The translations under genes were made by a program, and so were the position numbers. A stretch of DNA of 64,000 nucleotides. Source: JAKLKS01 sp964370855. Lineage in GTDB: Bacteria; Planctomycetota; JAJSAM01; JAKLKS01. How positions within the stretch are numbered: position 1 is the first letter of the stretch; every line of letters begins with the position of its first letter. Location of the stretch: the NCBI GenBank assembly GCA_964370855.1, contig CAYJMF010000002.1, positions 62,001 to 126,000 on the forward strand. Reading direction: 5' to 3'. Positions 41,285 through 49,369 of the stretch are shown one piece after another. Under the pieces are notes generated by a model. That model made no database searches. It worked only from the letters and a program-made list of their open reading frames with translations, and was not told the origin of the DNA.

Positions 41285-43523
41285 CCGACGACGAGCCGCT
41301 CGCGCAGGTACGGGCGGGGCACGGCCGGGTTCTCGGAGTCGATCTCGCGCGCGAGGCGGTGGCCGTCGAAGACCGCGTCGGCGATCATGCGCGGGGCGAC
41401 GCAGTCGCCGGCCCGGTAGACGGCCTCGACTCCCTCGGCGCGCAGCGCGGCCGGGTCGGCCGCGAGCTCGAGGTAGAGCTGCTCGTTCGAGAGGCGCTGG
41501 GTCACGAGCACGACGGCGTCGGCAGCGAGCTCGAGCGGATCGTCGAACTCGGTCGCGCAGGCGACCAGGCCCGGCTCGATCCCGCCGATCGTGACGCCGC
41601 GCTGCATCCCGACCCCGGCCTCGTGCAGGCGCCTGCGCAGGCGTGGTCCCTCGAGTGTCTCGTCGCAGATCGGCGCCACCTGCTCGAGTGGCGTCACGAG
41701 CTCGACGGCGAAGCCCTCNNNNNNNNNNNNNNNNNNNNNNNNNNNNNNNNNNNNNNNNNNNNNNNNNNNNNNNNNNNNNNNNNNNNNNNNNNNNNNNNNN
41801 NNNNNNNNNNNNNNNNNNCGCAGATCGGCGCCACCTGCTCGAGTGGCGTCACGAGCTCGACGGCGAAGCCCTCGAGCGCGAGCAGCTCCGCGAGCCCTGC
41901 CGCGACGAAGTAGCCCTCCGCGTCGTAGACGATGACGCGCTCGCCGGGCGGCCGCTTGCCCTCGAGCATCACCTGTTCCGGCGTGAGCACGTGCGGCAGG
42001 GACGCGTCGGCTCCCGGGACAGGCTCGTGCGCGAACGCGTTCAGCCCGTCAGCGGCCCAGCGCGCGCCCGTCGCGCATACGACGAGCTCGGCGCCGTACT
42101 CCCGGACGGCCCGGGCGTCGAGGCGAAGGCCAGTCATGACCTCGATATTCCGCAGGCCGTCGAGCTGGATGCGGCGCCAGTTCACCACCCGCGCCCACTC
42201 GCCGAGCCCGGGCAGCCGGGGGATCCAGCGCATCGCGCCGCCGAGCTCCTCCTCCGCCTCGACGAGATGCACGCGGCGCAGGCCCCGCTTCGCGAGCACG
42301 ATCGCGCACTCGAGCCCGGCCGGTCCGGCGCCGACGACGAGCGCGTCGAGCTCCGGCCTGGCGACGGGCGCGAAACGCTCGGGGTGCCAGCCGCGGCGGT
42401 ACTCCTCGCCCGCGGTCGCGTTCTGCGTGCACCCGATGTGGTTACCCGACTCCGACTTCGAGATGCAGACGTTGCAGCCGATGCACTCGCGGATCTCGCC
42501 GTAGCGGCCCTGCTCGAGCTTGCGGGGCAGGAACGGGTCGGCGATCGAGGGGCGGGCCGCGCCGATCAGGTCGAGCGCGCCCGAGCGAACAGCCTCGACC
42601 ATCGCATCCGGGCTCGTGAAACGCCCGACACCGACGATCGGCTTGCCGGTGTGGTCTCGCACGTGGCGGGTCCACTCGAGCTGGTAGCCCTCCACGAAGA
42701 AGCGCGACGGCCCCGAGTCGCCGCCCCACTCGGCGATCGAGCCGATGTTCACGTCCCAGAGGTCGACGAGCGGGTCGGCGAGCTCGACGAACGCGAGCGC
42801 CTCTCGCAGCTCGACGCCTGCGGGCCCGAGCCCGTCGAGCTGGTGGCGGACCGCGATCGCGCAGTCGGCGCCGACGGCGTCGCGCACGAGCTCGATCGTC
42901 TCGAGCCAGAACCGGGCGCGGTTCTCGAACGAGCCGCCGTACTCGTCCGTGCGCTGGTTGTAGAACGGCGAGAGGAACTGGAGCGGCAGGTACGAGTGGG
43001 CGCCGTAGACGTACACGATGTCGAAGCCGGCCTCCCGCGAGCGCCTCGCGGCGGTCACCCAGTCGGCCTGGACGCGGCGGATGTCCGCGAGCTCCATCGC
43101 CTTCGGCACCGTGAACGAGTGGTAGTCGCTCGCGAGCTGGGACGGGGCGATCGGGGGCCAGCGCGACTCGCGCACGCCGGCGTGGCCGCCCACGTGCGTC
43201 AGTTCGATCCCGGCGAGCGCGCCGTACTCGTGCGCCGCCCGGGTCAGGAGCGTCAGGTTCGCCAGGTCATCTTCGTCGAGAAGCTGCGCCGACACGTACG
43301 GCGACTCGTCGGAGTCGGCCGAGACGGGCGCGTACTCGGTGCAGACGGCCGCCCAGCCGCCCTCCGCCTTGACGGCCCGGTGCGCCGCCTGCGAGAGCGG
43401 CTTCGTCGTCCCGAGCCCGGTGCAGTGCGGCACCTGGTAGAAGCGATTGCGCAGCGTCTTCGGCCCGATCCGGACAGGCTCGAACAGGACGTCGTGGCGG
43501 GGGTCGCGCGAGATGGGCTGCAT
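41281..43523 (-). CDS. trimethylamine dehydrogenase-like flavin/Fe-S oxidoreductase (interrupted by N gap)
   Basis: Removing the gap and one copy of a 55-bp duplicated end restores one 695-aa frame. The N-terminal FMN TIM barrel has Cys34 (FYQVPHC, 6-S-cysteinyl-FMN position), Tyr64, Tyr173/His176 (YVYGAH), Trp266 and Asp269. The 4Fe-4S site is C347-C350-C353 (CIGCNVC) plus C365, followed by CTQNATAGEEYRRGWHPE. The C-terminal FAD/NAD-like domains include LVVGAGPAGLECAIVLAKRG and GDCVAPRMIADAVFDGHRLA. Residues match Methylophilus TMADH, except that the aromatic-bowl Trp355 position is Ser357. It probably oxidises a small N-methyl or related amine, passing electrons to a flavoprotein. Confidence 0.85.
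41664..41873. repeat. identical 55-bp ends flanking a 100-N gap (assembly artefact)
   Basis: 41664-41718 and 41819-41873 are identical 55-mers on either side of Ns 41719-41818. Both encode the same residues (TPLEQVAPIC region) of the TMADH-like protein in the same frame. 55 is a common assembler k-mer, so these are best read as the overlapping ends of two contigs that were scaffolded instead of merged. Confidence 0.9.
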
Positions 43524-43525
43524 AG

Positions 43526-43531
43526 TAGGCT
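43526..43531 (+). promoter_or_regulatory. TAGGCT 6 bp before MMPL GTG
   Basis: TAGGCT, CAGGCG, GTG 43538. The start codons of this gene and the divergent TMADH-like gene (ATG 43523) are only 14 bp apart, so the promoter is squeezed between them. Confidence 0.5.
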
Positions 43532-43537
43532 CAGGCG

Positions 43538-45727
43538 GTGCGCCTCGCCCTCTCGCCCGCCGCGCTTGCCGACGCCTGCAGCCGGCGCCCGTGGCGGGTC
43601 GTCGCCGTCTGGGCGGTCGTGCTGCTCGGGGCGCTCGCGCTCGTGGGGGGCTTCCTCGGCGACGCGCTCACCACCAACGCCGACCTCACCGGCACGCCGG
43701 AGTCGGTCCGGGCCGAGCAGCTGCTCGAGGAGCGCCTGCGCGGCGAGACCCCGATCCGCGAGGTCGCGATCGTCCGGTCGGAGACGCTGACCGTCGACGA
43801 CCCGGAGTTCGTGTCGTTCGTCGCCGACCTGGGCGAGGACCTGCGCGCGCTCGGCCCCGGCGTGCTCGAGGGCGGCACGAGCTACTACGTCACGGGGGAC
43901 GAGTCGCTCGTCTCGGCCGACCGCCACACGACGCTCGTGCCGCTCGTGATGGCCGGCGGCTACGAGGAGGCGGCCGACGCGGTCGGCGCGGTGCTCGACG
44001 TGACCCGCGCCGCCGGCGCCGATCCGCGCTTCGACGTGCTCCAGAACGGGCTCGCGAGCGTCGGCAAGGACTTCGAGCGGGTGTCACAGAACGACCTGAA
44101 GACGGGCGAGGTCTACGGCCTCGTCGCCGCGCTCGTGATCCTCGTGCTCGTGTTCGGCGCCTTCGTTTCTGCGCTCGTGCCGGTGCTGCTCGCGCTCGTC
44201 GCGATCGCGGTCGCGCTCGGCGCCGTTGCTCTGATCGGGCAGGCCACGCCCCTCTCGTTCTTCGTCGTGAACATGGCGGTCGGGATGGGGCTCGCGCTCG
44301 GCATCGACTACTCGCTCTTCATCGTCTCGCGCTTCCGCGAGGAGCGGGCGCGTGGCGACGAGAAGCTGGCGGCGATCCGGGTCGCCGGCGCCACCGCCAG
44401 CCGGGCGGTCCTGTTCTCCGGCGGGACGTTCGTGCTCGCGCTGCTCGGGATGCTGCTCGTGCCGACGACCGTGATGCGCAGCCTCGCCGCCGGTGCGATC
44501 CTCGTCGGGATCGCCTCCGTGATCGTCGCCCTGACGCTGCTCCCGGCGGTGCTGGCGCTGCTCGGCGACCGGGTCAACGCGCTGCGGCTCCCGTTCGTGC
44601 AGCGGCGCCTTGCGGGCGGAGAGGCCGCCGAGGGCCGTTTCTGGTCGGCGATCGCGGGAGCCGTGATGCGCCGGCCCGCGCTCAGCCTGCTCCTCTCCGC
44701 CGGGGTGCTGCTCGCGGCGGCCGTCCCCGCCTTCCAGCTCGAGACCGGCACGGCCGGCGTGAGCACCCTGCCCGCCGATCTGCCCTCACGGCAGGCGTTC
44801 GATGTGCTCGACCGCGAGTTCCAGGCGGGGCGGATCGCCCCCGTCGAGGTCGTTGTCGACGGCGACGCCGGCTCCACCGAGGTCGAGGCCGCGATCGGGC
44901 GGCTCGAGGCTGCGCTGGCCGATGAGCCCTCCTTCGGCGAGGCGGCGGTCGAGGTCAACGAGGCCGGCGATCTCGCGCTCGTCTCGATCCCGCTCGCGGG
45001 CGACCCGAACGCGGACGCGGCCGTGGAGGCCGTGCGGGAACTGCGCGAGGAGACGATCCCGTCCGCGTTCTCGGGGGTCGACGCGGACGTCCTCGTCGGC
45101 GGCGTGAGTGCGAAGAACAGCGATTTCTTCGATGTCAGCGACCGCTACCGGCCGATCGTGTTCGGGTTCGTGCTCGCCTTCAGCTTCCTGCTGCTCACGG
45201 TCGCGTTCCGCTCGATCGTCGTGCCGGCCAAGGCGATCGCCCTCAACCTGCTGTCCGTCGGCGCCGCCTACGGGCTGCTCGTGCTCGTCTTCCAGAAGGG
45301 CTACCTCGCCGACCTGCTCGGCTTCCAGCAGGTCGAGTCGGTCGAGGCGTGGCTGCCGCTGTTTCTGTTCTCGGTCCTGTTCGGGCTCTCGATGGACTAC
45401 CACGTGTTCCTGCTCTCGCGGATCCGCGAGCGCTACGACGAGCGCGGCGACAACGCCGAGGCGGTGGCGTTCGGGATCGGCTCGACAGCCCGTCTGATCA
45501 CGGGTGCCGCGCTGATCATGGTGGCCGTCTTCTCCGGCTTCGCGCTGGGCGACCTCGTCATGTTCCAGCAGATGGGCTTCGGGCTCGCCGTTGCCCTCTT
45601 CCTCGATGCGACGGTGATCCGCTCGGTGCTCGTGCCCGCGTCGATGAAGCTGCTCGGCCGCTGGAACTGGTACCTGCCCGCATGGCTCGCCTGGCTGCCC
45701 CGCACGGGGATCGAGGAATCGCGTTGA
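43538..45727 (+). CDS. MMPL-family (RND-type) transporter
   Basis: 729-aa inner-membrane exporter with two six-helix bundles. It begins RLALSPAALADACSRRPWRVVAVWAVVLLGALALVGG; a large extracytoplasmic loop follows helix 1 (about 45-185). The first MMPL core includes GMGLALGIDYSLFIVSRFREER (proton-relay Asp-Tyr), and the second FGLSMDYHVFLLSRIRERY is equivalent. Actinobacterial relatives export lipids or siderophores; the substrate here is unknown. GTG start with leaderless-type promoter. The stop lies at the breakpoint of a truncated vapC. Confidence 0.93.
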   Translation: MRLALSPAALADACSRRPWRVVAVWAVVLLGALALVGGFLGDALTTNADLTGTPESVRAEQLLEERLRGETPIREVAIVRSETLTVDDPEFVSFVADLGEDLRALGPGVLEGGTSYYVTGDESLVSADRHTTLVPLVMAGGYEEAADAVGAVLDVTRAAGADPRFDVLQNGLASVGKDFERVSQNDLKTGEVYGLVAALVILVLVFGAFVSALVPVLLALVAIAVALGAVALIGQATPLSFFVVNMAVGMGLALGIDYSLFIVSRFREERARGDEKLAAIRVAGATASRAVLFSGGTFVLALLGMLLVPTTVMRSLAAGAILVGIASVIVALTLLPAVLALLGDRVNALRLPFVQRRLAGGEAAEGRFWSAIAGAVMRRPALSLLLSAGVLLAAAVPAFQLETGTAGVSTLPADLPSRQAFDVLDREFQAGRIAPVEVVVDGDAGSTEVEAAIGRLEAALADEPSFGEAAVEVNEAGDLALVSIPLAGDPNADAAVEAVRELREETIPSAFSGVDADVLVGGVSAKNSDFFDVSDRYRPIVFGFVLAFSFLLLTVAFRSIVVPAKAIALNLLSVGAAYGLLVLVFQKGYLADLLGFQQVESVEAWLPLFLFSVLFGLSMDYHVFLLSRIRERYDERGDNAEAVAFGIGSTARLITGAALIMVAVFSGFALGDLVMFQQMGFGLAVALFLDATVIRSVLVPASMKLLGRWNWYLPAWLAWLPRTGIEESR

Positions 45728-45791
45728 GGCGGCGGTCGTCGCGCCTCAGCAACGCGATCCAGCCGCCGGTGTCGACGAAGAGGGGAGTCAA
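45720..45791 (-). pseudogene. vapC: vapC toxin remnant (PIN domain N-terminus only)
   Basis: TTG 45791 overlaps the antitoxin stop (TTGA), as in intact vapBC operons. It encodes about 24 residues, LTPLFVDTGGWIALLRRDD then RRLNA, the first PIN strand with the metal-binding Asp. After that the frame runs antisense through the 3' end of the MMPL gene to 45558 with no PIN features (a normal toxin is about 130 aa). The toxin appears truncated by a deletion or rearrangement joining it to the MMPL end. Confidence 0.7.
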
Positions 45792-46036
45792 GCCCCGGGC
45801 TCGTCGCCCCCGTAGAGGTACCGATCGTGGTCTGTGGCGGCGTCGCGCGGGCCGCCCTCGAACGCCCCGGCAAGCTCGAGAAAGGGGTCGCTCGTTGCCG
45901 GACTGCCACGCTGCCCGGCCAGGTACAGCCGTACCGCGTCGCGAATCAGGGCCGCCGCGGATCGCCCCTCGGCCGCGGCCGTTGCACGGAGCCGAACGTC
46001 GAGATCGTCGTCGATGGAGATCTGCGTCCTCTTCAT
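45788..46036 (-). CDS. vapB: ribbon-helix-helix antitoxin (VapB/CopG family)
   Basis: 82 aa. The N-terminal ribbon-helix-helix DNA-binding fold (MKRTQISIDDDLDVRLRATAAAEGRSAAALIRDAVRLYL) is followed by a toxin-binding tail with DPFLELAGAFEGG and DHDRYLYGGD, typical of VapB paired with PIN toxins. ATG 46036. The upstream 46040-46080 region is AT-richer than its surroundings, hinting at horizontal origin. Its cognate toxin is broken, so it may persist as an orphan antitoxin or autoregulator. Confidence 0.85.
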   Translation of the reverse strand: MKRTQISIDDDLDVRLRATAAAEGRSAAALIRDAVRLYLAGQRGSPATSDPFLELAGAFEGGPRDAATDHDRYLYGGDEPGA

Positions 46037-46142
46037 CAGGGAAGTACACATCAAATCGTGACCGCTGTATACGTCCTAAATGGCCATGGTGCGCCTGCCC
46101 GGGCTCCTTGCGGGTCGGTAGCGTCCGTTTGCCGCGGGAGCG

Positions 46143-47420
46143 CTAGGAGGCGGCGGCCGCGGGGAGGGTCGCGGCGACGGCGTCGAGCGCCTCGGCGATC
46201 CCGGCGGCGATCTCGTCGAGCTGGGCGCGCGTGACGATCAGCGCCGGCGAGACCTGGAGGCCGCCGCCGACGAGCGTCCGGGTCAGGATCCCGCTCGCGC
46301 GGCAGGCGAGCCGCAGCCGGTCGGCGAGGCCGGGGTCGGTGGCGATGAGCGCCGGGTCCGGCTGGACGGCCGCGATCACGCCGACGCCGGAGCGGACCTC
46401 GGTCACGAGCGGATGCTCGGCCAGGGGCGCGAGAGCGTCCGTCAGTTCCCGCTCGAGCTCGAGCGCGCGGGCCGGCAGGCCCTCCCGCTCGAGGATGTCG
46501 AGGTTCGGATGGGCGGCCGCGGTCGCGCTCGCGTGACCGGAGTAGGTGTAGCCGTGGCGGAACATCCCGGCCTCGCCGTTCCAGAACGGCTCGGCGATCC
46601 TCGCCCCGACGATCAGGCCGCCGAGCGGCAGATAGCCGGACGTGATCCCCTTCGCGAACGTGACCATGTCCGGCTCGAGGCCGAAGCGGCTCGACGCGAA
46701 CCAGTCGCCGACGCGCCCGTAGCCGCAGATCACCTCGTCCGCAATGAAGAAGACATCGGCGTCGCGGCAGATCTGGCGAACCTCGTCGAGGTACCCGGGC
46801 GGTGGCGCGAGCGCGCCCCCGGCACCGATCACGGGCTCGCACACGAAGGCGGCGACCCGCTCCGGGCCGAGCTGGCCGATCGTCTCGCGCAGGGCGCCGG
46901 CCGAGTCCCAGGGCACCTGGGCGGCGTCGGCGACGAGCGTACCGAGGCCGGCCTTGAACACCTCCGCGCCCGCGAGGCTCGTCCCGTAGGCCGCCATGCC
47001 GTGATAGGCGCGCTCGCGCGAGATCACGAACCTGCGCTCGGGCTGGCCGACGTGGCTCCAGTAGCGGCGGGCGAGCTTCGCGGCCGTCTCGATCGACTCG
47101 GCGCCGCCACTCGCGAAGAAGACGCGGGCGTCGGGCATCGGCGCGATCCGCGCGATCCGCTCCGCGAGCTCGATCGTCGGGCGTGTGGCGAGGTCGTCGT
47201 AGGCGGAGTACGCGGGCAGCTTGCGCATCTGCGCGGCTACCGCGTCCACGATCTCCTGCCGGCCGTAGCCGACGTTGCAGTACCAGAGGCTCGCGGTCGC
47301 GTCGAGGTAGCGCCGGCCCTGCTCGTCCCACACCTCGATGCCGTCGGCACGGTCGAGGACGAGCTCGCCGTCTCGTTCGACGGCCTGCATGTTCGCAACG
47401 GGGTGCCAGAAGCGTGTCAT
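46143..47420 (-). CDS. class III aminotransferase (omega-transaminase type)
   Basis: 425-aa PLP enzyme. Visible: RFWHPVANMQAVERDGELVLDRADGIEVWDEQGRRYLDATASLWYCNVGYG (the substrate-site Trp-Tyr is typical of omega-transaminases), FFASGGAESIETAAKLAR, RERAYHGMAAYGTSLAG, DEVICGYGRVGDWFAS and VTFAKGITSGYLPLGG with the Schiff-base Lys. Amino donor unknown (beta-alanine, taurine or polyamines are possible). ATG 47420 has TACGCT 7 bp upstream. Divergent from the acyl-CoA synthetase. Confidence 0.9.
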   Translation of the reverse strand: MTRFWHPVANMQAVERDGELVLDRADGIEVWDEQGRRYLDATASLWYCNVGYGRQEIVDAVAAQMRKLPAYSAYDDLATRPTIELAERIARIAPMPDARVFFASGGAESIETAAKLARRYWSHVGQPERRFVISRERAYHGMAAYGTSLAGAEVFKAGLGTLVADAAQVPWDSAGALRETIGQLGPERVAAFVCEPVIGAGGALAPPPGYLDEVRQICRDADVFFIADEVICGYGRVGDWFASSRFGLEPDMVTFAKGITSGYLPLGGLIVGARIAEPFWNGEAGMFRHGYTYSGHASATAAAHPNLDILEREGLPARALELERELTDALAPLAEHPLVTEVRSGVGVIAAVQPDPALIATDPGLADRLRLACRASGILTRTLVGGGLQVSPALIVTRAQLDEIAAGIAEALDAVAATLPAAAAS

Positions 47421-47427
47421 GCACGGC

Positions 47428-47433
47428 AGCGTA
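47428..47433 (-). promoter_or_regulatory. TACGCT 7 bp before ATG 47420
   Basis: The minus strand reads TACGCT, GCCGTGC, ATG. Lies in the 47-bp space shared with the divergent gene starting at GTG 47468. Confidence 0.45.
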
Positions 47434-47467
47434 CACGGCGGCGCGACCCAGGGCAGAATACAGAGCC

Positions 47468-49357
47468 GTGGAGCTCGTCAACCCGATCGTCGGCGCCATC
47501 CTGAGGGAGGCGCAGGAGGACAGCGAGGGCTACTGGGCCCGCCGCGCGGCCGAGCTACCGTGGCTGCGCCCCTGGGATTCGGTCTTCGAGCCGGGCCCGC
47601 CGAGCTTCCGCTGGTTCGCGGGCGCCGAGACGAACCTGGCCTGGCAGTGCGTCGACCGCCACGTCGAGGCGGGCCGCGGCGGCCACGCCGCGATCGTCTA
47701 CGCGAACGAGCGCGGGGAGCGCCGCGTGCTCACGTACGCGCAGCTCCGCCACGAGGTCAGGCGGGCAGCCGCGGCGCTGCGGGCGCTCGGGATCGGCCGC
47801 GGCGACCGCGTCACGCTCTCGATGCCGGTCTGCCCCGAGGCGCTCGTGCTGATGCTCGCCACCGTGCGGATCGGCGCAATCCACTCCGTGGTCTTCGCGG
47901 GCTTCGGCGCGGGCGCGCTCGCCGACCGGATCGAGGCGTCCGGCTCGAAGCTCGTCGTCTACGCGGATGTCACGTACCGCAAGGGCGCCGAGGTGCCGCT
48001 CGGAGGGATCGTCGAGGAGGCTCTGGCGCTCGGCGGCGGCGGGGTCGAGCACGTCGTCGTGCTGCCCCGGAGTGGCGCGGCCGGCGGCCGCGGGCTTCCG
48101 TGGGCGGACTTCCTCGCCGCCGGCGAGGGCGGCGACGGCTCCTACGTCGCGCTCGAGGCGAACGAGCCCGCCTGGATCCTCGCCACCTCCGGCACGACCG
48201 CGAGGCCGAAGCTGACCGTGCAGCGCCACGGCGGCTACGCGGTCGGCATCCACGCGATGGCGCGCGCCTGCTTCGGGCTGCGCCCCGGCGACGTCTGGTG
48301 GTCGACCTCCGACATCGGCTGGGTGGTCGGCCACAGCTACATCCTCTACGCACCCCTGCTCGTCGGCTGCACCACTGTCGCCTACGAGGGCGCGCTCGAC
48401 CACCCGGGCCCCGACGTGCTCTGGCGGCTCGTCGAGGAGCTCGGCGTGACCGGGATCTTCACCTCGCCGACCGCGGTGCGCTCGCTGATGCGCCACGGGG
48501 AGGAACCCACCCGCGGACGCGACCTCTCCTCGCTCGAGCGGGTGTTCTGCGCGGGCGAGGTTCTGAACCCGCCCGCGTGGGAGTGGCTCCAGAAGACCGT
48601 GCTCGAGGACCGGATCCCGGTGATCGACCACTGGTGGCAGACCGAGACCGGCGGGCCGGTGCTCGGCAACCCGTACGGGATCGCGATGCTGCCGATCAAG
48701 CCGGGCTCGGCGGGCATCCCCTTGCCCGGCACGGACGTGGCCGTGATGGCCCAGGACGGGCGCGAGTGCGCTACGGGGGAGAAGGGGATCCTCGTCATCC
48801 GCCGCCCCTTCCCGAGCCTGACGGCCGAGCTCTGGGGCGAGCCGGAGCGCTACGCGCCCGACTACTGGGAGCGGATCCCGGGCGAGAACGTCTACTTCAC
48901 CGGCGACTCGGCCCACGTCGACGAGGACGGCTACGTGTGGGTGGCGGGCCGGGCCGACGAGGTGATCAAGATCGCGGCGCACCGGATCGGGACGATCGAG
49001 GTCGAGACCGCGTTCCTCAAGCACGCGGCCGTCGCGGAGGCGGGCGTCACCGGTCGCCCGGACGAGCTGCGCGGCGAGGTGATCTCCGCGTTCGTCGTCC
49101 TCAAGATCGGCCACGAGCCGTCCGAGCGCCTGCGCGAGGAGCTCCTGCAAACCGTCCGGCACGAGCTCGGCCCGGTCGCGGTGATCGGGGAGATCCGCTT
49201 CGTCGGCGTGCTGCCGAAGACGCGCAGCGGCAAGATCATGCGCCGCGTGCTGAAGGCCGTCGTGCTCGGCCAGGACCCGGGGGACGTCGCCACGATCGAG
49301 GACGAAGGCTCGGTCGACGAGGCCCGCGCCGCCTGGCTCGATCTGCGCGCCGGCTGA
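47468..49357 (+). CDS. acyl-CoA synthetase (acetyl/propionyl-CoA synthetase-like)
   Basis: 629-aa ANL-superfamily ligase activating a short carboxylate via acyl-AMP. Visible: VTLSMPVCPEALVLMLATVRIGAIHSVVFAGF, P-loop ILATSGTTARPKLTVQRHGGY (a variant of TSGTTGxPKG), WWSTSDIGWVVGHSYILYAPLL, DHWWQTETGGPVLGNP, YFTGDSAHVDEDGYVWVAGRADEVIKIAAHRIG, and C-terminal LPKTRSGKIMRR with the catalytic, acetylatable Lys. GTG 47468 is the first start before the conserved N-terminus. Probably acts with the neighbouring aminotransferase in amine or beta-amino-acid breakdown (inference). Confidence 0.9.
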   Translation: MELVNPIVGAILREAQEDSEGYWARRAAELPWLRPWDSVFEPGPPSFRWFAGAETNLAWQCVDRHVEAGRGGHAAIVYANERGERRVLTYAQLRHEVRRAAAALRALGIGRGDRVTLSMPVCPEALVLMLATVRIGAIHSVVFAGFGAGALADRIEASGSKLVVYADVTYRKGAEVPLGGIVEEALALGGGGVEHVVVLPRSGAAGGRGLPWADFLAAGEGGDGSYVALEANEPAWILATSGTTARPKLTVQRHGGYAVGIHAMARACFGLRPGDVWWSTSDIGWVVGHSYILYAPLLVGCTTVAYEGALDHPGPDVLWRLVEELGVTGIFTSPTAVRSLMRHGEEPTRGRDLSSLERVFCAGEVLNPPAWEWLQKTVLEDRIPVIDHWWQTETGGPVLGNPYGIAMLPIKPGSAGIPLPGTDVAVMAQDGRECATGEKGILVIRRPFPSLTAELWGEPERYAPDYWERIPGENVYFTGDSAHVDEDGYVWVAGRADEVIKIAAHRIGTIEVETAFLKHAAVAEAGVTGRPDELRGEVISAFVVLKIGHEPSERLREELLQTVRHELGPVAVIGEIRFVGVLPKTRSGKIMRRVLKAVVLGQDPGDVATIEDEGSVDEARAAWLDLRAG

Positions 49358-49369
49358 GAGGCCGACCGC

